Assembly: GCA_011316305.1 (NCBI GenBank)
Contig: SAUG01000050.1
Location: 62,001 to 126,000 of the forward strand
Reading direction: 5' to 3'
Source: Rusavskia elegans
Taxonomy: Eukaryota; Ascomycota; Lecanoromycetes; Teloschistales; Teloschistaceae
DNA: 64,000 nucleotides
Each line of letters begins with the position of its first letter. The stretch's first letter is position 1. The notes under the pieces were generated by a model. It was not told the origin of the DNA and searched no databases. It was given only the letters and a program-made list of their open reading frames with translations. Position numbers and translations under genes: made by a program. Below, in pieces: positions 22,265 to 33,119 of the stretch.

Positions 22265-23831
22265 ATGAGACCTGAAAAAATCCCCGCCCATATTGCCCAA
22301 TCCTTCCGCGATTTCGCGGCCCTGGATAGAACCCGTACAGGCTAGATATTGGGTAACGTCGTTAGCAACCACAATTTTTGGCACGACCAAAAAGAAAATA
22401 GTGGGCCAAGGAAAGAGATTGGGGTCTATTGATTTGGGGGAAGAGATGTGTAGCTGGGTTGGTTGGTTTGGGAAAGGGGCAAATCTTACTGCCTGGGATT
22501 TGTGACGTGTCTGGGCCAAGCAGACTGGCGCGATAAATGGCAGTGCCGTTTCCAAGGTAGAGTTTGAGATCGGGCATTTTTTGGTCGGCCCCCGACGCGG
22601 TTCTGCATGGGAAGTAGTAGCTGCCGTTGTTCGAGATCTACATTCGCGTCAGCACGTTTTGGTCCGGTATATCAATTTGATAGTCGACCTACATCTCTGG
22701 CGCCGGGAATTAAAGCATAGTAGCCTGCGGCTGTAGCGTTCTGGACCGAGATGAGGCCAGATCCTCCGGTATCTGAGATACGAGACAGTTGTTAGAATGC
22801 AGGTTGTGATGTGGATGCGCTAGGACACCTACCAAAGACCATTCCGTGTATGCTTTTGATAGCCTGTCCGGGATGATGATCTATATCAAAGCCTGCCTCG
22901 AAGGTGATGTTGTCCACCGCCCACCAGCCATCTTTGTTGTTGACAGGAGCATAGTACAACTCGCCATTGTACTTCTCGCGGGAAATATGTCCAAGCTCGA
23001 AAGAAGGCTTGCTGCCGCTCCGCTGAGGGTTTCCGTCGATAGTGAAGACAGGTAAATTCGGCTTGATTTTTGGGTTCCTCTTGCTAGTCTCTAGAAGCCG
23101 CTCCAGATACGTATTGACGTTCTGAGGTCGCACTGTCAAAAATTAGGCGTGGCTGTTTCCCGGGACATTTCATTAGAATTCTTACCCCGGTTCAAAGCTT
23201 TGAACCCCATTCCAATGATTCCGTCCCAGCACGGTAGCTTTTTGACTTCATCGGTAACTTCGGTAGCTATTTCGATATTCATCAACACAGGAGGTGCCCC
23301 ACCAAGGCTCACTGTCTGCAAAATTTTAGTACATAGCATATTAATACAGGATTTGGTCGGCTTACCTCATATCCTACAAGACCCTTCACATTAGATCCAG
23401 CAAAGCCGTACGAGATGTCAAACGTTGCATTCACTGCAGCACCTCCCTCGGCAGGGACTTGTTGCAGCAATGGATTGACACCGTAGTCGTACAACGTGTG
23501 GTTGCCAGGGTTCTGAACCAAAGAGCTGTACACCCACCTATGGTTGGAGAAAGACTGATTAGCTCATGACATTATCGATTGACCCAAGAAGGCTTTGTAG
23601 GGCTTATTACAGATCGGAAGAGCCAGTGTCTACTAGAAGGTTCAGTGTCTGGTCCCCAAGCTTGGCTTCTACACTCCAATGATCACACGTCGGCTGATAA
23701 ATCGCTGACAGTGACTCGTTCCAACGACGTTGAAGCTGGATATCAACAATCCCAGATGAGGGCAAGGCATTGATACTTTGAATGAGTGAAAAGGCTAGGA
23801 CTAGGCGGCTCTGTGAGTATGGGGACATCAT
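22211..23831 (-). CDS. Secreted pepsin-type aspartic protease (A1 family)
   Basis: Seven exons: 23831-23611, 23537-23366, 23315-23186, 23132-22833, 22772-22693, 22637-22490 and 22341-22211, all frame-consistent, 393 aa. N-terminal signal peptide (SRLVLAFSLIQSINALPSS) starts after MMSPYSQ. The first catalytic motif NLLVDTGSSDLW is split by intron 1, and the second, VFDTGGSGLI, is created across intron 4. Flap-region tyrosine lies in DISYGFAGSNVKG. WDGIIGMGFKALN and the C-terminal GGDFFRSHFVVFDYGTPAIQFAP complete the bilobal fold. It probably cleaves proteins outside the cell at acidic pH. Introns are 50-148 nt. Start is 23831 (a second ATG follows immediately at 23828). A stray copy of the last 15 codons follows the stop. 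Confidence 0.9.
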
Positions 23832-25593
23832 AGTATAGAATTGAAGATATAAAGATTTTAGTAATGATAAGGAGTGTGATGAAGATATAAAAAACTCAGA
23901 TAGAGCAAGAGAAGCCATCTTCTATCATGGACATCATATGCGATGCGCTTGAGTCCACGAATAGATCATGTACATCCCTTTCCTTGTCGAGGCCACGAGC
24001 ATCAAAGCGGAGATTAAGGACACCAAAGATCCACTCTCAGCAACTCGTTGGGACAATTGTAAGTACTAGTATAAGGGATTTCCTCAGTAAGCCAGCGTTG
24101 TGATGCTGAATTAACGGGATGTTCAAGGCGATCCGTAACCAGAATAGAACAGAATGCCCGACTTAAGTGACTATGGCGGGTAGCCTTCCATAATTATCTT
24201 CCTGGGCGGGTCGGAACGCCGTTGGACTGGCCTGAAAGCCACGAGATCCAAGGCTCATGTAGCCACAGAAGGCCAACACCATTGATAGAAGAACACGTAG
24301 TTGATCTTCAGCCAGTGCAGAGAATGATGCGAAAGGAAGCGACTCGATGGTCCTTGGAGAACCCTTCACAATTGTTGTGACGAAGCCGTCATAGGTACAT
24401 TCGAAGAGATTTTCTTCACCACCAAGAATCCTTCTTACAACGCGCAATAGCGTGGTTAAGGTACCCCGTAACCCTTGTCACGAGTTTAAATAACGGAATA
24501 GATAATTGCACAAGCCAAGTAGGACGATGTGGAGGTATGACCAGAATAGGAATTAGATTTTTGCTCGTGCGAGCCATGTGAAGTTCGGCCACTCTCAACA
24601 GCGGGACGGAACATTTTTGCATTGGGCGTTTACTTACGAGATGTCCGAGCTTACTCCGCAGTCGGATACAGTCAGCGCAAGATGGATAGGGGATGGGCGA
24701 CTTGGTAGACTGGGGCTGACCAGATTTGAGCTGTATCAGAATATAAGAGAGATATCGTTGGACGGCCAATTCGAGTCGCTGTTCGCTGTTGATAGCATTG
24801 ATACATCCATAAGTTGCATCTTTCTGCACAACCCGTTCTGGTCTTTCTTGTCGGCCTCTTGGGCTGTTTGCAGTACCGACGGACTCCAGTACGATCCAGG
24901 GACCTGTTGCCTCTCTGCGGCTCTGCGCATCGCCTGCCAAATTGTCAAACGGATGGCTGTTTCGCACAGACGGGTTTGGCAAGCGCTGATGGCAAAGCTT
25001 AAGATGGCTGAATGGATACTCGTCTTTGAGTAATGTCCAGATCTATGCTGGCTAGCGATAGCCCTGGCTGAACCTTGAAGATGGAGGAATGCTCGTAGTA
25101 ATGAGGGAGTGAAAATAGGAACCACGAGCGCTTGTCCGTGGAGATGTTAGGGCTTGAGCTGTCTAGCCCTACTCTCAAGCCAAGCCCTATACACTGCCCA
25201 TTGAAACATTTCATTCAGTCCCAAAATCCCGCCTGATCGATATGTCTTCGAGAGGGACGCAGAAGATCTGAAGTTCTAGTCTGGCAAGCAGGCCGTCAGA
25301 CAACAAGCCCTTTCCCAAAGAAACATACATATTATGTCAAAAGCGGTGATCAGATCTGGTTACGCAATGAATTTCTTAATCCACGCTGAAATTTCGTACA
25401 GTTCGCTTAAGAAGCTCACGGGTATCGTGTCAGAGTGTTAGTTCAACTTGGACCCTGTAAGAAAGTATGTCACACCAGCTACCTTGCTCTATTACTCCCA
25501 CATGAGTGATGCTATCACAAACCCAATCTTACAGCCACGAACGACTCCCTCAAGCCTGATCAATTGGCGAGAGAAACCAGTCACACAGTATCT
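23832..25593. other. Intergenic, ~1.8 kb, no supported gene
   Basis: Several overlapping frames of 94-188 codons occur on both strands (24163-25214). None shows a recognisable domain, and the two strands mirror each other, so I do not call a gene. A transcribed, unrecognised gene here cannot be excluded. Confidence 0.4.
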
Positions 25594-27626
25594 TTACACA
25601 TCCTCGTCGTCCTCGCCGCCAAACACCACTCGGTCCTCGAATTGCATGAACCCTCCTCTGGCATTTCCATCATCAGCGGTGACACGTTCCCAAACCGCTC
25701 TCACATCCTTCAGCACATCGTCTTCAAGCGCTAGACTGGGGCTGAGGTCGTGGAGGTGGAGAATGCCGCAACGTTGATTACCCTTGTGATCTGCAGGTTC
25801 GCCAGCGGGGCTTGTCTGGGCATTGGAAGGTGGGGAAGAAGAGGAGATTGAGTGGCGTTGCCTGTATGCGAGTGTCCAGAGTATGTCGGGCGCTATGGCT
25901 TCGCCGGGAACTGCAGAGAGGAACGCTTCGATAGCAGAGGAAAGGAATTGCGAGGCCGATGGGTGCGAGAGGGCGGTTGAGGTGTAGATGATTGCTGTAG
26001 ATGAGACGGCTTAAGTTAGTAACAAGACAGGAGCAAAAGTAAGACGAGTGAAATGCGAAGGAGTGGTTTGAGGAATCAGATTGCCAGAGGTTATGTTATC
26101 TTCAATGCAAATTGCAGACAATGTAGATAAGTATTCAATTGTAGGATCATCAGATGTTCTCATATTGAAGAGCTTGCGAAAGACCGAAACGGCGTGATTC
26201 TGAGGAAACGGGAAAGAGGGGAACGTACATTGCCCTTCGGGACACTCGCCGGTGTCACTAGAATGGATTATGAGGTATATTGCTGGTACATCCGCGAGGC
26301 TCACAGACTGCGGAGGCCAGATGGTGCCTGGAGGGAGCGCAGCAACAGTACTAGCTGGAGGTGGGGAGCCTTCTGCAGGCGGGGGGAAGAGAGACGTAAG
26401 AGAAGACGACACGATTGCCGTGATATGGGTAACTTCGACACTCATCATCGGCTGTTTGGGGATTTCATCCGAGAGACCATGAAGCGTAGATGGAGTGCCA
26501 ATGATCCAGCGAGCTTTGACTTCGTCACCCCCCTGGAGCTTGATCGCTGACAGCAGATGATCGGTCCCTTCAGCGCTTGTAGGAGATGCTGAAGGCTGGA
26601 CTGGTTTGGCGATTGATTGGATTCCTTTCTCCAGCACATAGACGCCTCCGCCTACAGCACCAGCGCGACACGCAACTTGTGCGATCTCCGCGAGTCCACC
26701 CCATTTTGGTACTACAGCACCAAAGCCTGGACCGAAGATGCCAAGAGACGTGAGGTGTCTATGCAGTTGTGGAACCGCATAGGCCACAGTGGTCCTGGAT
26801 GGAGGCGCTGGTGACAGAGTCAAAGCTTGCAAGGGTGCTTGCAGCTTTGAATCTATCTTGTAATGGGAGGCGAGGAAGTCGGGTAATGATTGGTCACCGG
26901 ATTCGCTGACAATGGTCGAATGAGCTTCAGCATCAGCGGCGAGCTTTAGGACTTTCATGAGCGAGCGAGTGGAACGAAGATCGATCGACTTGTCTGCAAA
27001 GACATCCTCCCGGCTGCCGGGGATTTTCCGGAGAGGACTATTTTGACCCTGCAGTATCGTATTACCTCCTTGTTCAGGCGTTTCACCCTGCCGATCTTCC
27101 TTGGCATCAAATATCCACCAGCTGCCAACTGCGAGGAATTCGAGCTGTCGGTATACCTTAGAAGAAACGAGGGCTGGGACGAGGTTCGAGCGGGCGTAGA
27201 TCAAATGTGGTGACAAAGAAACATTGTAGGCTCTGGAGAAGCCCAGTCGAGGGTCCAACGACCCTTCATCTATCTGATGTTGCGTAATGGAAGCGGCGGA
27301 GAAGGGCGTTGGCTTTGATGCTGTCCCGAATTTAGCGTCTCGAGATGCGAAAGAAACACAGGGACCTACCCAAATTGACGTGCCCTACCCAGTCCGTAGC
27401 CTCTTGCAAGCTAAAAGCAGCTTCGGCTCCTCCATAGTAGTCATTTTGATCGAGATGGAGTACTTTCTTGCCAGACCGAGACAGAGCACTTTGTCATCTG
27501 CCGCGTCAGTCAGAACGGCCAGTTTTCGAATCGTATTGGCAAAAAAGCTCACAGCGCCAACAAAGACTGGGGAAGACCGGTGCCGGATATTATTAAATCC
27601 CAAGTTGTATCGTTCAGCGACTCCAT
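25594..27626 (-). CDS. Rab escort protein (REP/MRS6), GDI superfamily
   Basis: Four exons: 27626-27553, 27488-27370, 27320-26229 and 25994-25594, 561 aa. The N-terminus (TTWDLIISGTGLPQSLLALA) and KKVLHLDQNDYYGGAEAAFS form the GDI/REP FAD-like fold signature. LGFSRAYNVSLSPHLIYARS and GVYVLEKGI are further conserved blocks. The C-terminal exon has DDVLKDVRAVWERV and FMQFEDR, typical of REP. REP presents newly made Rab GTPases to geranylgeranyl transferase II, so it is expected to be essential for membrane traffic. Intron 3 is 234 nt, long for this window and a multiple of three, but reading through it would lose the conserved SIIYTSTALSHPS block and reach a stop. Confidence 0.92.
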
Positions 27627-28246
27627 GCTTGCAATGCAGACAGAAAATTGAATGGAGTGAGGATAAAGTTGGAGCGAGGCTAGGCTAAGCGAGCAAAATC
27701 AGTCGTTCTCAAGGACTTGTTTTCTCGTCACCACAACCCACCGGCATGTCACAAATCCATTGTGATTCTGTCGGAAACTGAGTCTTCATTGACCTTCAGA
27801 GTGGTTGTGGAAGAAGAATATTTTGTCCTGTATCTGCTGCTCTGGAAACTACATGATGGAAGCGGTTCGTTTTGCGACAGTACAAGTATCGATAACCCAA
27901 TGTATGAGCTCTATTAAATCCAATACAAAGTTTTTTACTAGACTGCGAGATAATACTTCACGAGAACGTGGAATCTCTGAATGATTTCTTGTATATCCTA
28001 TCCATGTTGTCGATTTCCATCTTGACATCTAAGTCTCAACATTTTCGACGATGCTCCAAAGCTGATAGCGACTCTTGTACCTAGAGCCTTTGCTCGCCTT
28101 CCCAATGCTGGCCTCGATGGAATCTACATTCAGCTCCGTCTCTAAACCGACACAGTGGATAGATGACCACGAAACTTGTACGATCAACCCTTAGAAGCGT
28201 AATGTGGGCCGTTCCGTTCACCAATTTTATTCGCCCTTTGCAATCT
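27627..28246. other. Intergenic between REP and cyclophilin genes
   Basis: Promoter of the REP gene and 3' flank of the cyclophilin gene. No gene or repeat seen. Confidence 0.5.
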
Positions 28247-28841
28247 CTAAATTCCTTCTTCACCTTCCTCTATCACCCTCGCCTTCAAGATCTTGACTTC
28301 CTCTACTGGGCGATCCTCGGCTGCAGTCTTTACCAGACCCATCCTCTGAACTACCCTCAAACCATTTTTGACTCTCCCAAAAATTGTATGCTTCCCATCC
28401 AGCCACGGTGTTGGGGCCAGGGTGATAAAGAATTGACTACCGTTCGTGTTGGGGCCACTGTTCGCCATGCTCAATACACCAGCACCTGTATGCTTGAGCG
28501 TTGGATCAATCTCGTCTTCAAACTTCTCCCCATATATCGATCTGCCACCGCGGCCAGTGCCTGTAGGATCACCCGTCTGCAGCATGAAATTGGGGATGAT
28601 TCGGTGGAAGATGACATTGTTGTAGTAGCCGCTTTGGGCTAGGGAAGCGAAGTTCTTGCACGTCTGTCGCAGGGATAAGACTTCCATCTAGCATCGGATT
28701 GGGAAAGCGGACTCACCTTTGGGGCATGGTCGTTGTAAAGCTCAAGGACTATGGAACCCTGGAGCCACGATGAGCTCTATAGCTCTGATTTCGCGTGAGG
28801 TGGCGTACCATCGTCGTGTCGAGAGTGATGTCGGTAGCCAT
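28247..28841 (-). CDS. cyp1: Peptidyl-prolyl isomerase, PPIL1-type cyclophilin
   Basis: Three exons: 28841-28809, 28758-28717 and 28663-28247, 163 aa, a single cyclophilin domain with almost no extension. The start [30 protein letters not shown] spans the two introns (50 and 53 nt). Active-site Arg lies in [43 protein letters not shown] and [12 protein letters not shown] follow. PPIL1 enzymes work in the spliceosome (Prp19/SKIP association). The assignment to this branch rests on length and the [11 protein letters not shown] segment. The intron-rich N-terminus with a tiny first exon is typical for fungal cyclophilins. Confidence 0.93.
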
Positions 28842-29187
28842 GCTGACCAATTTGACCCAATTTTCTGTCGGACGATCTGTTGGAATCTTCCAATCCATCC
28901 ACTAGGAGGGTCATTGCCAAACGCCAAGCAGGCTAAGCGTTGTTGCCGCGCGGCATGACAATCTCGATAACCGCAGAAATTGATAGGGAAACATGCCACC
29001 TATTGGCTGCATTGCCCCGTGAACACACAATGTGAAGCGCATTTTTAGGCAGCCAGAGACTGCTCGCTATTGTAGCTGTGAAAACTCTCCTTCCTTTCAC
29101 CGCTACGAAAACGTTCGTTATTCTATCAATAACTCAATTCCCATACTTATCCTTTTTTCCTCCATTGCTCGAGCGATCGGCGCCAAG
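28842..29187. promoter_or_regulatory. Divergent promoter (cyclophilin / signal peptide peptidase)
   Basis: About 345 bp between divergent starts. An in-frame upstream ATG at 29032 would add 52 residues to the peptidase, but these look like leader sequence. No specific operator was recognised. Confidence 0.45.
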
Positions 29188-31212
29188 ATGCCTTCTTTAG
29201 AGGAAGTGCTTGCCCTTGTTAAGAAAGATTTTGACGTTGTGCGACCGATGCTCCCCACATATCTCCATCTTCTTGTATCAGCTTTGCTACCTATCTACGC
29301 TGGAGCACATGCGTCCCTCACTCGTCCATCGTCAGCTGCCAAGCCAGCAAAGACCAGGAAGAAGTTACGAGGAAACGCCGCTCAAGATGACCTCGAGGAC
29401 GAGGTAGAGTCCCAGATTGAGGGTCTCGCCGCCTCCGATGCCATCTGGATTCCCTTACTCGCTGGATGTACTCTGGGTGGATTGTATGTTATCATCAAAT
29501 GGCTAGAAGATCCAGCACTTTTAAACAAAGTCTTAAACTGGTACTTTGCCATCTTCGGCGTCTATGGAGTTGCCAACATGCTCAAGGACACCATTGACAA
29601 TGTTGTATCCTATGTTTTCCCAGCGAGGTATTCTTCTGCCAGCCAAGTGTGGGTGTTCAAAGGAGCCAAGAGGATCGCAGTATCACAGACCGATCCATCG
29701 CACAAGAAGCAATCACCGCTCCCAGGCCGTCTATCGACACTCCCATTGCCAGTCTCCTTCTCGCGCTTCATCTGGACTCTCCGTTATCCTCACTCTGCCC
29801 TCTGTATCCGGACAAATCTTCATCGTTGTGGAAAGGCGCACTTTCACGTGGTTCCTACTACCGTTATTAGTGGCATCCTGGCCCTCGCCATAGTGTTCTA
29901 CTACAATTTTGTCTCACGGCCTTGGTATCTGACCAATATTCTGGGTTTTGCATTTGCCTACAACGCCCTTCAACTCATCTCCCCTAGCACCTCCTGGACT
30001 GGTACCCTTATCCTAGGATCCCTCTTCCTCTACGATATCTATTTTGTCTTCTACACCCCTCTCATGGTGACAGTAGCGACGCAACTTGACATTCCGGCGA
30101 AACTACTGTTCCCACGGCCTTCATCTCTCGACTCGGCGAAGCAACAACTTTCCATGCTCGGACTTGGTGATGTGGTACTTCCGGGGATGATGATTGGTTT
30201 CGCACTTCGATTGGATCTTTACATGCATTATCTCCGCAAACAGACGACTAAGTCGCTCCTTATCCATGAATCTCCATCCACCAGTTCAAAAGAAGAGACC
30301 CAAGTCGCTCCTATATCAGATACCGCAGAGGTCTCATCAAGAGAGAGATCCGTTTCCACCTCCACCGACTCCGCTTCCCCCATCCCACCAACCAAAGACA
30401 TCTTAGCCTCCTCTCCGTCCTCTGACGCTCCACCTCCGTCTGCTCCTGTGTTTCAGACCACAAAACCACAATTCCATCGTGCAACCGGCAATTGGGGCAA
30501 CCGCTTCTGGACTTCTTATTCTGATCCCGCCATCCAGGGTGTCCTCTTTCCCAAACCCTACTTCCATGCTTCTTTGTTCGGATACTTTGTCGGCATGATT
30601 ACGACCCTGGGAATCATGCAGGTGACTGGACACGCGCAGCCAGCGCTATTCTACTTGGTGCCATGCGTTTTATCAGCATTCTGGGGCCGGGCGTTCCTAA
30701 GGGGGGAGGTGAAGGAGGTCTGGAGCTTTGACGAGGGAGAGGAGAAGGCAGAAGACGCAGCAAAGGAAGAGGCGAAAGTGAAAGCGAACAAGGAGAAGGC
30801 GGAAACGGAGACGAAGAAGAAGCAGGAGGAGTTGAAGCAGGGTCACGAGAAGGTAAAGACTGACCCAGAAGCAAAGAAGGATCAGACAGAACAGAAAGTG
30901 GCTAAGAAGGGCTCCAAACACCGAAAAGCAATCGTCGATCAAGATAGTGACTTCTTTGAGATGAGTCTCAATATTGGATACAGCAGATCCAAAAGTCTAA
31001 AGAACTGCCGTTTAGCCAGGAAACCGACCTCCAAGGGCCGCGTGAAAATGCGGAACGCTCCAAAGCAGAAACTCCTTCCACCTGGTGCAGATGAGGAAGG
31101 GCAGGCAAAAGAAGCACAGGAGGCAGACCTTTCAAAGACAGACTCTTCGAAGACGAATTCATTCGAGCTGCTGGCTACTGAGGAGGCATCAGAGGGCGAT
31201 AAAAAGGCTTAG
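29188..31212 (+). CDS. Signal peptide peptidase (presenilin-type intramembrane protease)
   Basis: Intronless, 674 aa from ATG 29188. Catalytic motifs are present in order: LFLYDIYFVF (YD at about 282-283), LGLGDVVLPG (GxGD at 325-328) and PAL at about 485-487 in HAQPALFYLVP. Multiple hydrophobic segments surround them, including IWIPLLAGCTLGGLYVIIKW and SGILALAIVFYYNF. This is the ER-membrane aspartyl protease that cuts residual signal peptides and some tail-anchored proteins; in fungi it is linked to the sterol/hypoxia response. Between GxGD and PAL lies a Ser/Pro-rich loop of ~110 residues. After the last membrane span comes an unusual ~175-residue lysine/glutamate-rich tail, possibly helical and cytosolic. 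The in-frame ATG at 29032 is less likely. Confidence 0.92.
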   Translation: MPSLEEVLALVKKDFDVVRPMLPTYLHLLVSALLPIYAGAHASLTRPSSAAKPAKTRKKLRGNAAQDDLEDEVESQIEGLAASDAIWIPLLAGCTLGGLYVIIKWLEDPALLNKVLNWYFAIFGVYGVANMLKDTIDNVVSYVFPARYSSASQVWVFKGAKRIAVSQTDPSHKKQSPLPGRLSTLPLPVSFSRFIWTLRYPHSALCIRTNLHRCGKAHFHVVPTTVISGILALAIVFYYNFVSRPWYLTNILGFAFAYNALQLISPSTSWTGTLILGSLFLYDIYFVFYTPLMVTVATQLDIPAKLLFPRPSSLDSAKQQLSMLGLGDVVLPGMMIGFALRLDLYMHYLRKQTTKSLLIHESPSTSSKEETQVAPISDTAEVSSRERSVSTSTDSASPIPPTKDILASSPSSDAPPPSAPVFQTTKPQFHRATGNWGNRFWTSYSDPAIQGVLFPKPYFHASLFGYFVGMITTLGIMQVTGHAQPALFYLVPCVLSAFWGRAFLRGEVKEVWSFDEGEEKAEDAAKEEAKVKANKEKAETETKKKQEELKQGHEKVKTDPEAKKDQTEQKVAKKGSKHRKAIVDQDSDFFEMSLNIGYSRSKSLKNCRLARKPTSKGRVKMRNAPKQKLLPPGADEEGQAKEAQEADLSKTDSSKTNSFELLATEEASEGDKKA

Positions 31213-31493
31213 ATGTGTAGAACTCGCAAATAATGCTTTAGAGCGCACATGCTGGATATGACGTGGAATGATAGACGCTGGAATCCAGTATGCAACTAAA
31301 CTCCATCGACATGATTATGCATTAGAGCTATGATCAATGAACCTTGCGTTCTCAAGCCATTTCCCAGTGGACCGTCAAACACCAAGCTTAGAAGTGAAGG
31401 TCATTACCTCGACTACAGTACATATAGCGTTGTACAGGGTATCATTTTTCCTATAATCTTCGTTTACTCTGTCCCTTTGCTTTCTCAAGTTAC

Positions 31494-32708
31494 CTACGCG
31501 CTTCCCTCTATTGCCCCCTTCAGCACCTTCCACCTCTCCTCAGCCAAGGTGACAACCTCCCTCATCTCCTTTCTCCCCACAACACCACCCCCACACTTCT
31601 CAATCCTTACAACCTCCATTCCCTGCCCATGGTCCCCCTGCCTCTCCCGCACAACGACCGTAATCTCCTCCTCACAACACCCCTCCTCAAACCCATCAGT
31701 ATCACATAATATCCATTTCTTCTCGTCTTTCCCTCCGCCCTCCGCAACCTGCGAAACCAATCCCGCGCCATCTTTCTCCGTGTTGAACACCCCACAGCTC
31801 ATCGCGATCGGTAGCCCGTTTAGTCTCAGGGGTAGCGCGTCCGAGCTGAGGGGCGAGCAGATGACGGACTGACGATCGGCGTCCCACCAAGCTTTCGGTA
31901 ATCGTGTATTGCGTAGTGCGGATAGGAGCGCGGTCCAGATGGTTGAGAAGGGTGGGCCGGAAAGGGAGAGGACGAGGAGGGTGATGTGGAGGGTGTAGTA
32001 GGCTTTGATCTCCGGACGTTGCGCAACTTCTTCGTCTGTGGGTATGGTATCGTTGGGGACGTCAAGGGACATTGATGTCGGTTCTGTGGCGGTGGGTGCT
32101 TCTGAGGGTGGTTGTGGTACAATGGAGGAGGACGTTGAGGCAGGATGATACCAGATCCGTAGATCATCCATTGACAGTAGTTGCGATGTATGTAGCAGCG
32201 TTAGGACTCGGTGGGAGAGCGATTGCGCTTGCGTGCTTGGTGGCATGCCGGGGAGGTAAGAGGGGGAGCAGCCGGTTGAGAGTTCCACATTCGGGACAAG
32301 GAGGTTCAGTTGTGCCATTTCTTCTGTGTCTTCGGTCCTGCTTTGCCTTCTTATTTCTCCCTCTCTGACTCCCATTTGTGCTCCCATCCCGCTCCCATAC
32401 CGCTCTTCCAGCTCTTCTAGTTTTGTTGCTGGTTTGCAGTCCACAATGTCGGAAGCGTTGAGGATCTCCGCCCTTATACCACAGACGATGGCGTTGTCTC
32501 CTGCGCGAACGACTGCAGAGCCATGACAGTGTGTCAGGGAGCCGGTGTTGATCTGTGGTTTTCTGCATTCGTGAGCAAGGCGGCCAGATGGACGGCGGCC
32601 ATTGGATGATGAGAGGTGGGCGTGAAGGTACGAGCGCGGGGCAAGTTTTGCGAAATGTGAGGGAGGGAAGGAGAGAGGTTGAGATGCAGAATTAGGCTGT
32701 TTGGCCAT
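31494..32708 (-). CDS. rrp43: Exosome core subunit RRP43 (EXOSC8-like), RNase PH fold
   Basis: Intronless, 404 aa. After an N-terminal SFPPSHFAKLAPRSYLHAHL the RNase PH core begins: RRPSGRLAHECRKPQINTGS, LTHCHGSAVVRAGDNAIVCG, IRAEIL. The C-terminal half has LPLRLNGLPIAMSCGVF, DTDGFEEGCCEEEITVVV and IEKCGGG. This pattern fits RRP43, a non-catalytic member of the six-subunit ring that threads RNA to RRP44/RRP6 in nucleus and cytosol. Insertions (residues ~95-130 and ~190-215, E/S/P-rich) make it longer than animal orthologues. ATG 32708 is first in frame. A MITE ends the upstream region 51 bp before this start. Confidence 0.88.
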   Translation of the reverse strand: MAKQPNSASQPLSFPPSHFAKLAPRSYLHAHLSSSNGRRPSGRLAHECRKPQINTGSLTHCHGSAVVRAGDNAIVCGIRAEILNASDIVDCKPATKLEELEERYGSGMGAQMGVREGEIRRQSRTEDTEEMAQLNLLVPNVELSTGCSPSYLPGMPPSTQAQSLSHRVLTLLHTSQLLSMDDLRIWYHPASTSSSIVPQPPSEAPTATEPTSMSLDVPNDTIPTDEEVAQRPEIKAYYTLHITLLVLSLSGPPFSTIWTALLSALRNTRLPKAWWDADRQSVICSPLSSDALPLRLNGLPIAMSCGVFNTEKDGAGLVSQVAEGGGKDEKKWILCDTDGFEEGCCEEEITVVVRERQGDHGQGMEVVRIEKCGGGVVGRKEMREVVTLAEERWKVLKGAIEGSA

Positions 32709-32759
32709 TGCGGAGGGAAGGAAAAAGTATTATACCTCCCACGGGTTTGGTACGACGTA

Positions 32760-32886
32760 CGGAGGATGGCATCAAAAGTCCAGAATATACGCTAAAAGCC
32801 GACCGTAGCCTACGGTCGCCTGGGTTACCGGGAGCGCACCCCTGAGAACATTAGCGTGTATTCTGAACTTTTGATGCCATCCTCCG
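32760..32886. mobile_element. 127 bp MITE with ~36 bp inverted repeats and TA duplication
   Basis: Both ends are inverted copies of CGGAGGATGGCATCAAAAGT continuing to ACGCTAA, with two transition differences. TA flanks each side (32758-32759 and 32887-32888), as in Tc1/mariner-derived MITEs. The centre carries a second perfect palindrome, GACCGTAG-C-CTACGGTC. There is no coding capacity. Confidence 0.88.
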
Positions 32887-33119
32887 TAGAGCATTAGAGA
32901 TACTCTTATCGATAGCGGTTGTTTGGGCGGCAAGAGGCGCTTTCGTCTCAAGCTAGAGTAGTGTAGTCTACTTTGACGACCGCAAGTAACACAACGCGAA
33001 TCATCTCTACTACCACAGTCGTAATTCAATAGGTGATACCTCTCGGCTCCTGATATAAATCTCTATTCGTGGACACGTTCTGCGCTAACTTTGCGATTGA
33101 TTACTGATTTGAAGGACTT

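Noticed and set aside
24416..24982. 188-codon minus-strand open frame overlapping a 151-codon plus frame
   Set aside because: Neither has a recognisable motif, and the opposing open frames are mutual shadows.
29032..29187. N-terminal extension of the signal peptide peptidase from the upstream in-frame ATG
   Set aside because: The added residues do not resemble the family N-terminus, and the ATG at 29188 gives the expected start before the first membrane span.
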